NCBI GenBank assembly: GCA_016787755.1
Contig: JAEUUA010000026.1
Location: 62,001 to 126,000, forward strand
DNA: 64,000 nt
Direction: 5' to 3'
Origin: Cyclobacteriaceae bacterium
GTDB taxonomy: Bacteria > Bacteroidota > Bacteroidia > Cytophagales > Cyclobacteriaceae
Shown here: positions 25,013 through 32,904 of the stretch, in pieces
How positions within the stretch are numbered: the first letter of the stretch is position 1
How the letters are laid out: the number at the start of each line of letters is the position of its first letter
The notes under the pieces: generated by a model
What the model saw: the letters and a program-made list of their open reading frames with translations, nothing else
What the model was told of the DNA's origin: nothing
Databases searched by the model: none
Position numbers and translations under genes: made by a program

Positions 25013-26245
25013 TTAATTTTTAAATTTAGCTGCACCAATTATGAGCTTTGGTAAAAGTGTGTCACGAAGTTTTGTTAAAGTTTGAATTTGAAGTTTGTTC
25101 TTATTTATTTTCTCAAAAAATATTCTTACCTCTTCATTAATTGCTATAACTGTGTTTACATCTTTAGGTAAAGAAAATTCTAATGAGTTCAATAAGTATT
25201 TATAGTCAAGGTTTTTTATTCCTGAACTCCCATTTTCGAGATTGAAAAACTCATCTTGGTTATACAAATATTGAATGTATAGATATAAGAAGTAGGAAAA
25301 TTCCTTTTGTTTTGGTCTTATTAGTCGGCAAAAATTTGAAAAAACAATTGGGTTTGGAAATAATTTTCTATTAAGGTCATTGATATATATGGTCCTTCCT
25401 GTGGATTGGTCATCTGTTCCTCCTGAAATTTCAAGAATCAAATCACCGTCTATTGGCTGGATGCTTTCATATTTCTTTGCTTTAACAAAACGTAGAGGAG
25501 CTCTATTGGCTAAACCTGTTTGTAAGTCAGCAATATCTGTTCCTCTAATACAGTTTACGGCTTTTATATAATCACCTTCAAGAGTTTCTTTGCCCCAATC
25601 ACCACCTAAAGTAGTTTCGATTAAAAAACTAAAACTTCTACTCTGCCAGTTTGAACCGCCATCCAATAATTTATCTTTGAAAAATGTCTCGGCAATGTGT
25701 TCTAGAGTTTTGTTTTGACGGTGTAAAAGGTCAATCTTATCATCTATACTACTTAGGGTTTCAGCAATTAACTTCTGTTCTTTTAAGGGCGGTAATACAA
25801 TTTCTACTTCTGAAAGTATTGTTGTATTTATTGAAGGCATTGTTGCCCCAACCGCAATCATTCTAATGTATTCTTTAAAACTTTCCTGATTGAAATAAAA
25901 TGAAAGAAATCGGGAATCGACTTTATCATTTGTCCTTACTCTCAAACAACGTCCAGAGAACATCCAATCATCTTCCTTGGCTGAGACATAAGCACATCGG
26001 TCAACAGAACCCACACGACTAAAAACTATATCACCTTCTTTCAGTGTATATTTTTTAAGCCTGTTTTTATCTTCATTGCTAACTAAAGGAAGGTTTTTGT
26101 GAATGATTCTGTTTTCGCCTAAATGCTCAACTGTAATTATTGGTGTTCCCTCTTTTTTATAATCACTCATGTGCAACTGGCTGCCGAAAGGACCAGTTTG
26201 CACTTCTGCAATTTCTTCAAGTTTATATGTTGTGAACTTAGACAT
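25013..26245 (-). CDS. hsdS: Type I restriction-modification specificity subunit HsdS
   Basis: A 410-residue specificity subunit that reads the bipartite recognition sequence. Two target-recognition domains are visible: residues about 1-150 (KLEEIAEVQTGPFGSQLHMS at the start) and about 205-360. A conserved spacer helix separates them (LKEQKLIAETLSSIDDKIDL, then LHRQNKTLEHIAETFF), with a matching second spacer near the end (LQIQTLTKLRDTLLPKLIIG). Both halves are intact, so no phase-variable truncation is evident. The ATG overlaps hsdM by eight bases. The recognition sequence cannot be predicted by eye. Confidence 0.94.
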   Translation of the reverse strand: MSKFTTYKLEEIAEVQTGPFGSQLHMSDYKKEGTPIITVEHLGENRIIHKNLPLVSNEDKNRLKKYTLKEGDIVFSRVGSVDRCAYVSAKEDDWMFSGRCLRVRTNDKVDSRFLSFYFNQESFKEYIRMIAVGATMPSINTTILSEVEIVLPPLKEQKLIAETLSSIDDKIDLLHRQNKTLEHIAETFFKDKLLDGGSNWQSRSFSFLIETTLGGDWGKETLEGDYIKAVNCIRGTDIADLQTGLANRAPLRFVKAKKYESIQPIDGDLILEISGGTDDQSTGRTIYINDLNRKLFPNPIVFSNFCRLIRPKQKEFSYFLYLYIQYLYNQDEFFNLENGSSGIKNLDYKYLLNSLEFSLPKDVNTVIAINEEVRIFFEKINKNKLQIQTLTKLRDTLLPKLIIGAAKFKN

Positions 26246-27821
26246 TAGCTTCGGCTGTAATTACAATTTTTGAAAGGTTTTTGGCTATTCGATTATTCAG
26301 TTCATCTTCTTCGCTTATTTGCTTTTCTAATTCTGCTTTTAGTGAAGTGAAGCGTTCAGCAAAATTGAAGTCGTCTTCATCATCAGGTAAACCAATGTAT
26401 CTGCCTGGGGTTAAGGCATAATTCAAGTTTCTTATTTCTTCAATTGTTGCACACTTGCAAAATCCTTGAACTTCTTGATAATCTGCATCGCTTGTTCTCC
26501 AATTGTGATAAGTAGAGGCAATCAAGGCGATATCATTATTGTTTAATTCTCTGTTCTTTCTTGATTTAAGAAAGCCCATGTTTCTGGCATCAATGAACAA
26601 AGTTTTACCTTTTCGTTGTTTCTTGTTTTTACTTAAAAACCAAAGACAAGCTGGGATTTGAGTATTAAGAAATAATTTAGTTGGAAGATTTACAATACAA
26701 TCAATCAAATCATTTTCTACCAATGCTTTTCGGATTTCTCCTTCGTTGTTTGCGTTGCTTGTTAGTGAACCTTTAGAAAGAACAAAACCGGCTTGTCCAT
26801 TTTCAGCTAAATGAAAAATAAAATGTTGAATCCAAGCGTAGTTTGCATTTGAAGTTGTTGGAGTTCCATAAACCCATCTTGCATCTTTTTGTAACAATTC
26901 GCCACTCCAATCGCTATCGTTAAATGGTGGGTTAGCAATAATGTAATCGGCTTTCAGGTCTTTGTGGGCATCGTTTAAAAAACTGCCTTCGTTGTTCCAT
27001 TTTACATTGCTGCTGTCAATACCTCTAATGGCAAGGTTCATCTTTGCCAGTCGCCAAGTGGTTTGATTGCTTTCTTGTCCGTAAATAGAAATATGGTCCG
27101 CAGGGTTTAATGAAAGTTTTTTGCCGTTATTCTTTTTGTAATAATCTTGGTGGTGCTTAATAAATTTTTCACTCTGCACAAACATTCCGCCACTTCCACA
27201 GCAGGGATCAAATACTCTGCCCTCATAAGGTTCAAGCATTTCAACTAATAATCTCACTACACTTTCAGGAGTATAGAACTGTCCGCCTTTCTTTCCTTCT
27301 GCTAAAGCAAACTCGCCTAAGAAGTATTCAAACACTCTGCCCAACAAATCTTTGCTTTGTGCCTCTTTCGTTCCCAATGTGGCAGTGCTTACCATATCCA
27401 CCAGACCACCAACAGTTGCCTTGTCTAATTTTTCCTGTGCAAATACTTTAGGTAACACCCCTTTTAATGACGGGTTGTCTTTTTCTATAGCGTCCATCGC
27501 ATCGTCAATGTCTTTACCAATGGTTGGAAGTTTGGCTCTGCCTTGCAACCATGTCCACCGTGCAGATGGTGGCACATAAAAAACTTTCTCGGCTACATAT
27601 TCATTCTTGTCTTCGGGGTCGGCTCCTTCGTATTCTCCTTTTCCTGTTTTTAGTTTGTTATACAGTTCTTCAAAAGCATCTGAAATGTATTTTAGAAAAA
27701 TGAGTCCAAGTGCCACGTGCTTATATTCAGCAGCATCCATGTTCTTGCGGAGCTTATCGGCTGCTTTCCAAAGTTTTTTCTCGAGCGGTTCTTCAACTAC
27801 TTCTTTTGCTTTCTTAGCCAT
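26238..27821 (-). CDS. hsdM: Type I restriction-modification methyltransferase HsdM
   Basis: A 527-residue N6-adenine DNA methyltransferase, first gene of the five-gene operon. The HsdM N-terminal helical domain (KLRKNMDAAEYKHVALGLIF) is followed by SAM-binding motif I DPCCGSGG at 205-212 and catalytic motif IV NPPF at 297-300. Together with HsdS it marks host DNA, and with HsdR it restricts unmarked DNA. Length is as in IC-type enzymes. The ATG at 27821 is about 225 bases inside the right end of the element, so the operon promoter lies between here and the right attachment site. Confidence 0.95.
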   Translation of the reverse strand: MAKKAKEVVEEPLEKKLWKAADKLRKNMDAAEYKHVALGLIFLKYISDAFEELYNKLKTGKGEYEGADPEDKNEYVAEKVFYVPPSARWTWLQGRAKLPTIGKDIDDAMDAIEKDNPSLKGVLPKVFAQEKLDKATVGGLVDMVSTATLGTKEAQSKDLLGRVFEYFLGEFALAEGKKGGQFYTPESVVRLLVEMLEPYEGRVFDPCCGSGGMFVQSEKFIKHHQDYYKKNNGKKLSLNPADHISIYGQESNQTTWRLAKMNLAIRGIDSSNVKWNNEGSFLNDAHKDLKADYIIANPPFNDSDWSGELLQKDARWVYGTPTTSNANYAWIQHFIFHLAENGQAGFVLSKGSLTSNANNEGEIRKALVENDLIDCIVNLPTKLFLNTQIPACLWFLSKNKKQRKGKTLFIDARNMGFLKSRKNRELNNNDIALIASTYHNWRTSDADYQEVQGFCKCATIEEIRNLNYALTPGRYIGLPDDEDDFNFAERFTSLKAELEKQISEEDELNNRIAKNLSKIVITAEANV

Positions 27822-27970
27822 TGTGCGGAATGAGGTTAGGTTTAAAAATACAAAAATTAAGGCAAGGGATTTCTGACAGTATTCATATAATCATACATGT
27901 GGCGGTATGACAAAAAGACTCGAAGGATGCTTTTATAAGCAATATGAAAAAGAATTTTTTTACTGAGATA

Positions 27971-27991
27971 TCTTCCTCGAAATCTTCCCCC
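27971..27991. repeat. Tandem TCTTCC(T/C)C repeats, candidate integrase arm sites (right)
   Basis: TCTTCCTC (27971-27978) and TCTTCCCCC (27983-27991) are 12 bases apart and align with the left-end pair at 14707-14728 at 17 of 21 positions. They lie 56 bases inside the right attachment repeat. Confidence 0.45.
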
Positions 27992-28046
27992 AAGTAAAAA
28001 AATAAACTTGTATAATACTGATTATCAATAGATTGACTAATACCCT

Positions 28047-28064
28047 AGTAGCCCCGCCCAGAAT
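28047..28064. repeat. Right attachment repeat (in tRNA-Arg 3' end)
   Basis: AGTAGCCCCGCCCAGAAT, identical to 14567-14584. It covers the discriminator, the 3' acceptor strand and part of the T-arm of tRNA-Arg, the usual integration target of tyrosine recombinases. Confidence 0.85.
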
Positions 28065-28120
28065 CGAACTGGGATCAAAAGTTTAGGAAACTTCTATTCT
28101 ATCCATTGAACTACGGGGCC
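28049..28120 (-). tRNA. tRNA-Arg (anticodon CCU)
   Basis: A 72-nt cloverleaf on the minus strand, 5' end at 28120. The seven-pair acceptor is GGCCCCG with CGGGGCU (pair 1 is G:U), and the discriminator is A at 28049. The D-stem is GUUC/GAAU. The anticodon stem is GAAGU/ACUUU with loop UUCCUAA, anticodon CCU. The T-arm is CCCAG-UUCGAUU-CUGGG. CCA is not encoded. It is the attachment gene of the integrative element, and its sequence is complete. Confidence 0.93.
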
Positions 28121-28134
28121 ATAAATTGGAGGCG

Positions 28135-28164
28135 CAAAGTTAAAATAATAATGAGTTTGGCCAA
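28135..28164 (-). promoter_or_regulatory. Bacteroidota-type promoter of tRNA-Arg
   Basis: On the minus strand TTG (28164-28162) is followed after 19 bases by TAACTTTG (28142-28135). This matches the Bacteroidota primary sigma consensus TTG-N19-TAnnTTTG, placed 15 bases upstream of the tRNA 5' end. Confidence 0.75.
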
Positions 28165-28329
28165 TAGATCAACCTTCTCTCTGGTATATTAAAAACATTA
28201 AATACTTAAATAAGGGCAGGCAATAATGAAAAGTACATCTATTAATCTTGAGTCAGTAAAAGCTTCGCTCTAAAATCCTTTGAAAACACTTAAGAATGAG
28301 TATGATCAGATTACCTTAACAAATAAAAA

Positions 28330-29418
28330 TTAAATAATCACTCTTTTATTTTGCGCCACAGAGCGATAAACTGCTTCCACAACCCGGATATCTTTTAATC
28401 CTTCTTCACCCGGTACAATCAAGTCAGTGTTATTCATAATGGCCAACGCATCGTCATCCATTTGCGTGGTTTGCTCATTGTTGATTGGTGCATTTAACCT
28501 GATGCCATCGCTGGTTTCGCCATCAATTCCATTATATGCCTGAAACGGAGAGAGTTTATACCAGCCCTTGCTGCATGTCACCTTTAAGTCGTTCATCCCT
28601 TTTCCAAAGCTCGCTTCGCACGATGCAGTTGCACCTCCCGGAAATTCAAGATCGAACTTCATCGTTTCCTCTACTTCCTTATAGATTTCAGGTCGAGTTG
28701 TGGATGCGCGGGCGGTAACAGCAATAGGTTCAAGACCTACACTATACCGCGCAGCATTTAATGGATACACGCCCATATCACCCATCACACCACCACCCAT
28801 GCTTTTCTTTTGCTTCCAATGATCCGTACGTGGATCAAAGTATCCGGCTATGGCTTTTACTTCTAATACTTTTCCATACACTAAATCCCTTCTAAACTGA
28901 ATAATTTTTTGGGTATTGGGCTCATGTTGCATCCGATAGCCTATGGCCAACTTCACTTTATTCTTAGCACATGCATCAATCATGCTTTTGCATTCAGCCT
29001 CCGTTACCGCCATTGGCTTTTCGCACCATACATGCTTACCTGCGCTAGCAGCTCGTATACTATACTCGGCATGCATGGAAGGCGGCAACACTACATACAC
29101 TACATCAATATCCGGGTTATTGGCAATAGAATCAAAGTTTTGATAGGTATAGATATTTTTATCAGCAAGGTTATACTTCTTTTTCCAGCTTTCGGCTTTA
29201 GAGGGTGTGCCCGTAACTATTCCGGCCAGGTAGCAATGCCTGGTAAGTTGGAGTGCAGGGGCCAGCAAATCGGTACTATAGTAACCAAGTCCTACCAGCG
29301 CAACGCCCAGTTTTTCTTTCTTCTTTTGCCAAAGTATAGTGGAAAAAGATACTTGACTAACTAACATACCAGCAGCAGCCGTGGCTGTGTGTTGTATAAA
29401 TTTTCGTCTGTTGATCAT
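28330..29418 (-). CDS. Gfo/Idh/MocA-family oxidoreductase, Tat-exported
   Basis: A 362-residue NAD(P)-dependent dehydrogenase of the Gfo/Idh/MocA family. The N-terminus carries a Tat signal (NRRKFIQHTATAAAGM). The Rossmann start is KLGVALVGLGYYSTDLLAP, and WCEKPMAVT is the conserved EKP motif whose lysine lies in the active site. It probably oxidises a sugar or cyclitol in the periplasm. It stands alone, divergent from the phytanoyl-CoA dioxygenase-like gene, and lies next to tRNA-Arg outside the element. The substrate is not predictable. Confidence 0.9.
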   Translation of the reverse strand: MINRRKFIQHTATAAAGMLVSQVSFSTILWQKKKEKLGVALVGLGYYSTDLLAPALQLTRHCYLAGIVTGTPSKAESWKKKYNLADKNIYTYQNFDSIANNPDIDVVYVVLPPSMHAEYSIRAASAGKHVWCEKPMAVTEAECKSMIDACAKNKVKLAIGYRMQHEPNTQKIIQFRRDLVYGKVLEVKAIAGYFDPRTDHWKQKKSMGGGVMGDMGVYPLNAARYSVGLEPIAVTARASTTRPEIYKEVEETMKFDLEFPGGATASCEASFGKGMNDLKVTCSKGWYKLSPFQAYNGIDGETSDGIRLNAPINNEQTTQMDDDALAIMNNTDLIVPGEEGLKDIRVVEAVYRSVAQNKRVII

Positions 29419-29557
29419 GGTGAGTTGTTATTGAATCCGCACCTAATAAAGATACAACTATCCCAACATTTCAGCAATGACTTATTTATAACACCGTGAT
29501 TATTCTTAACTTAACAGAATGATCTAACCTTAGGAATTAAATCAAAATCAATGTGTT

Positions 29558-30502
29558 ATGAAACCTGAAAGCAATTATGGCCATAAGGAGATACCGGGTA
29601 ATCCTTCCACTGCAAAATCAAGTTCACTCAAACTAAATGACCGAAGTAATGGGGAGCCCCTTCGCCAACTCAATGAAGCCGATTGGAAATTTTGGATACA
29701 CAATGGCTACGTAATTATTAAAAATGCGGTTCCAAAAGAACAGGCTAAAAAGCTAGCCGACTACCTATGGCAATATGAAGATAAAAGCCCGGATGATATG
29801 GCTAGCTGGTATAAGAGACCCAATGCCGAAATGCAAATGAAAGAACTGAATAACACGGGTATGGTTGAAATTTACAATCATCAATACATGTGGGATAACC
29901 GACAAGTGCCCAAAGTACATCAGGCGTTTGCCGATATCTGGGGAACGGAAAAACTCTGGGTAACGATTGACCGGGCTAATTTAAACTTTCCATTGCGACC
30001 CGGGTTTGAGTACAAAGGTTTTATCCATTGGGATTATGATCCCGAAACCAAACCTCAAAATGTTCAAGGGGTGCTTGCACTCGCTGATCAAACTGATGAA
30101 ACCATGGGTGGTTTTCAATGTGTACCTGAATTGTTTCGCACCTACGATTCCTGGAAGCTAACTCAACCTAAAGATCGTGATCATTATAAACCCGATACCA
30201 CAGGTTTCGAAATCGTAAAAGTTAAATTAGAAGCAGGTGACTTATTGATATTTAATAGTCTACTCCCCCATGGCATACGACCCAATACAAGCAACAAAGT
30301 TCGTATTGCCCAATACATTGCTATGATGCCCGCCCAGGAAGACAATGAAGAATTGAGACAATGGCGAATAAATATCTGGAAAAGCCGATATGCCATGGAA
30401 GGTTATGCGTTTCCAGGTGATCCGCTACAACGAGAGAAAAAAAACCCTGTCGCTACACTTTCTCCGTTAGGTGAAAAGTTACTGGGTCTTACAAAGTGGT
30501 AG
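29558..30502 (+). CDS. Phytanoyl-CoA dioxygenase-family protein
   Basis: A 314-residue Fe(II)/2-oxoglutarate-dependent dioxygenase-like protein. The iron triad is visible as His157 and Asp159 (FIHWDYD) and His238 (LPHGIRP), with Arg249 for 2-oxoglutarate. The length is normal for the PhyH family. It lacks a signal peptide and is probably cytosolic. It is alone on the plus strand between two minus-strand groups. Related proteins hydroxylate lipids or small metabolites, and the substrate here is unknown. Confidence 0.88.
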   Translation: MKPESNYGHKEIPGNPSTAKSSSLKLNDRSNGEPLRQLNEADWKFWIHNGYVIIKNAVPKEQAKKLADYLWQYEDKSPDDMASWYKRPNAEMQMKELNNTGMVEIYNHQYMWDNRQVPKVHQAFADIWGTEKLWVTIDRANLNFPLRPGFEYKGFIHWDYDPETKPQNVQGVLALADQTDETMGGFQCVPELFRTYDSWKLTQPKDRDHYKPDTTGFEIVKVKLEAGDLLIFNSLLPHGIRPNTSNKVRIAQYIAMMPAQEDNEELRQWRINIWKSRYAMEGYAFPGDPLQREKKNPVATLSPLGEKLLGLTKW

Positions 30503-30505
30503 CAT

Positions 30506-31258
30506 CTAATCAATGGCTTCTGCCGTTAGTTTTTCCTCCACAATTTTTCCATCCTTTACTGAAACAAAATAGGAATTGTATTTAGCAGGATCGGTAGAAA
30601 CTACTTTAAAAGGCTTGCCATTTTTGAAAATCACACCAGAATAATCATCCATGGCATAGCCTGCTTTGAAAATTCCATTAAGAACATTTTTGTGATACAG
30701 CGGTCTGCGGTATTCTTCACTATGATAATGAGGTGAATGACTAAAGGGAAGAAACCCAAGACATTCTACCACGCTTAATTCTTTTGGGCGGGAGTCGGTG
30801 GTTCCATTATCAAACCAGGCAAGCGAACCAGCGCTTCCTCCGGCTAGCACAATTCCCTTTTCCAATGCTTTCTTTAACACCACATCAATTCCTTGTGCTT
30901 TCCAAATCGCAATCATGTTGAGTGTATTCCCACCACCTACCACAATTGCATCCATGCTTAACAACACTTCTTCAAAAGATGATTTCTGATTGTATGAACT
31001 GATCCACACCTTTTGAACATGCGGTTCTATAGATAAATCATGCACCAGATCATACCAACGAATAATACTTTGTTCGCTGTCACCGGATGCTGTGGGCAAG
31101 AAACATACCTTCGGGCGCTCCTTTCCCGTTAATTTTATTATTTGTTTTATGAAGGCTTTGTTTTGACCACCTCCATAAGGGAAAATATATTGATCCTGTG
31201 CTTGCATAGAAACTGAACTTAATAACACGATGAAGATAATAATGAGTTGATTTTTCAT
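30506..31258 (-). CDS. Exported S51-family (peptidase E/cyanophycinase-like) protein
   Basis: From the ATG at 31258 the protein has 250 residues and begins with a signal peptide (MKNQLIIIFIVLLSSVSMQAQ). The frame extends to 31309, but that would put 17 polar residues before the signal. GGGNTLNM (108-115) and AGGSAGSLAWF, with nucleophile Ser142, plus SPHYHSEEYR, where a histidine may complete the triad, mark the S51 fold. Substrates of the family are Asp-dipeptides or cyanophycin, and an exported Bacteroidota version of unknown specificity is likely. It follows the VOC gene by 51 bases. Confidence 0.85.
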   Translation of the reverse strand: MKNQLIIIFIVLLSSVSMQAQDQYIFPYGGGQNKAFIKQIIKLTGKERPKVCFLPTASGDSEQSIIRWYDLVHDLSIEPHVQKVWISSYNQKSSFEEVLLSMDAIVVGGGNTLNMIAIWKAQGIDVVLKKALEKGIVLAGGSAGSLAWFDNGTTDSRPKELSVVECLGFLPFSHSPHYHSEEYRRPLYHKNVLNGIFKAGYAMDDYSGVIFKNGKPFKVVSTDPAKYNSYFVSVKDGKIVEEKLTAEAID

Positions 31259-31309
31259 AACGATGATTTTAGTATTTTGAATAATAACCAAAAGAAATCG
31301 ACTCCGCAA

Positions 31310-31684
31310 TCAAGGCAATTTAAAGTCAGGATTGTAAATAATTCCTACTACATTATACCAGGGATCTTTAACGGCACCCACTACCAACTCTCCACCCACA
31401 TTATGCGGAGCTTCAAATTCAGTTGCCCCTAACTCGAGTAAACGCTGATATTCCTTTTCAACGTTGTTGACGCCCCAGTAGGTATGAACACTGTCTCCTT
31501 TTTCAGCATTTTGAGTTTCATCGGGTATTAATCCTAATTCATAGCCGGCTATGTTAAAGCCCACATAAAATACTTCATTGAAATACGGTTCAGTTTGAAA
31601 CGCGCTCGTGTACCAAGCAGTGGCTGCTTTTAAATCTGATACTTTGTAAATGGTAGTCCGTAAACCAAGAAAGGGTGTTGCCAT
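31310..31684 (-). CDS. VOC-family (glyoxalase-like) protein
   Basis: A 124-residue single vicinal-oxygen-chelate protein: two beta-alpha-beta-beta-beta modules, the first TTIYKVSDLKAATAWYTSAFQ and the second around YWGVNNVEKEYQRLLELGA. It closes with VVGAVKDPWYNVVGIIYNP. The family includes glyoxalases, dioxygenases and resistance proteins. A metal-binding Glu/His set cannot be fixed by eye. It is 10 bases after the MFS transporter and probably co-expressed with it. Confidence 0.85.
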   Translation of the reverse strand: MATPFLGLRTTIYKVSDLKAATAWYTSAFQTEPYFNEVFYVGFNIAGYELGLIPDETQNAEKGDSVHTYWGVNNVEKEYQRLLELGATEFEAPHNVGGELVVGAVKDPWYNVVGIIYNPDFKLP

Positions 31685-31694
31685 AATTTTCTAT

Positions 31695-32870
31695 TTAAGA
31701 GAATTTAGCAGTCCGTTTATCTCTTGTCAATGCAAGTAACCCAAGTACAGGACCAATCGCCAGCACCATATAAATAAACTGCGGTTGAAGATACGGAGTT
31801 AGTAAGTTAATAAATTGAATACTAATAATCGTGATCGAGAATCCAATACAATTCACAATTGTTAACGAAGTTCCTTTTGATTCTTCCGGAGCACTCTTCG
31901 CTACGAGTGTTGAGAACAAAGGCGAATCGGCAATTACAACCAGTCCCCAAAAGAAAAGAAACCCTACCAGAAAAAGTGCAGAACCGGTCGTCAAAAAAAA
32001 GGGTGATGCAAGGCAACACAGGCAAGATAGTAATAATGAAATGGTAGCTGTTCTCTTTACACCAAAATACTGCGAGGCATAGCCACTAAATACACAGGCT
32101 AAACTTCCAACGCCTATGATGAGAAATGACATCAGCGGAATATTAAGTTCCACGTGTGGATTTTGATTTTTGAATGTGAACAAGATAACCGGAACAAAAG
32201 CCCAGAAGGTATAGAGTTCCCACATGTGTCCAAAATAACCAAAGGCCGCAGCGCGAAAATCTGGTTTCTTAAATCCGGTAACGAACGCACTAAAGTTAAT
32301 TTGCTGACCAGTCTTTCGCTTCGGTCCATCAGGAACAAGCAACCACATACCTAAACCACCCACTGCCGAGAGTATTGAAGTTGTATAAACTACATATCGC
32401 CAGGGCAATTGAGTAGTGATGGTTTTTACTAAATGTGGAAACGCGGTGCCTAGTACCAGTGCACCTACTAAAAAGCCCAAAGACATGCCAAGACCTTCCT
32501 GATAATAATCGGAGGCGATCTTCATACAAACCGGATAGATACCGGCTAGAAAAAATCCCGTCAAAAATCTAAACACCAGCAATTCGGTAACATGAATTCC
32601 GTTGAGGCAGATAGCCAGATTAAACAGGGAAGCCATAATTGCACTAATGAAAAAAATCAAGGAAGGTGAAAACCGATCGGCAATGGTAAAAACAGCAAAC
32701 ACAAAGGTGCCGCTAATAAATCCGAACTGCACAGCACTGGTTAAGTGTGCTAAAAAATCAGGAGTTAATTCAAAGGTGTTGGCTAAGTCGCCTATGACAG
32801 AATTACCAGCAAACCATAATGAGGTGCAAAGAAATTGAGAAACAACGATAACAGGTAAAACTCGCTTCAT
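31695..32870 (-). CDS. MFS transporter
   Basis: A 391-residue major-facilitator permease with about 12 membrane helices. It starts directly in a helix (MKRVLPVIVVSQFLCTSLWF) and has the motif-A-like loop ADRFSPS between helices 2 and 3. The sequence resembles CynX/NimT or YbjJ-type carriers only loosely. It is co-transcribed with the VOC gene, and the sulfatase gene ends 34 bases upstream, suggesting uptake or export related to the sulfatase-deacetylase cluster. The substrate is unknown. Confidence 0.88.
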   Translation of the reverse strand: MKRVLPVIVVSQFLCTSLWFAGNSVIGDLANTFELTPDFLAHLTSAVQFGFISGTFVFAVFTIADRFSPSLIFFISAIMASLFNLAICLNGIHVTELLVFRFLTGFFLAGIYPVCMKIASDYYQEGLGMSLGFLVGALVLGTAFPHLVKTITTQLPWRYVVYTTSILSAVGGLGMWLLVPDGPKRKTGQQINFSAFVTGFKKPDFRAAAFGYFGHMWELYTFWAFVPVILFTFKNQNPHVELNIPLMSFLIIGVGSLACVFSGYASQYFGVKRTATISLLLSCLCCLASPFFLTTGSALFLVGFLFFWGLVVIADSPLFSTLVAKSAPEESKGTSLTIVNCIGFSITIISIQFINLLTPYLQPQFIYMVLAIGPVLGLLALTRDKRTAKFS

Positions 32871-32904
32871 ATAAAATTAACTGTCAGCATGAGAAGGCAG
32901 GATC

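Larger units (their letters stand above)
14567..28064. mobile_element. Integrative element of about 13.5 kb in tRNA-Arg(CCU), carrying type I RM plus Hachiman
   Basis: The element is bounded by an 18-bp direct repeat, AGTAGCCCCGCCCAGAAT, at 14567-14584 and 28047-28064. The right copy is the 3' end of an intact tRNA-Arg gene. The tyrosine recombinase gene starts 146 bases inside the left repeat. Similar tandem CTTCCCCC-type repeats lie inside both ends. Cargo in order: recombinase, unknown protein, palindromes, excisionase-like HTH gene, folded repeat element, unknown gene, paired hairpins, and a minus-strand operon of hsdM, hsdS, hamA, hamB and hsdR. No conjugation, replication or relaxase genes are visible, so it is a mobilisable or passive island rather than a complete ICE. 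Confidence 0.85.

Noticed and set aside
14567..28064. Calling the island a complete integrative conjugative element
   Set aside because: No relaxase, type IV secretion or replication gene is visible between the attachment repeats.
28207..28272. Very short plus-strand frame (14 codons) next to tRNA-Arg
   Set aside because: Too short, no start context and no conservation evidence.
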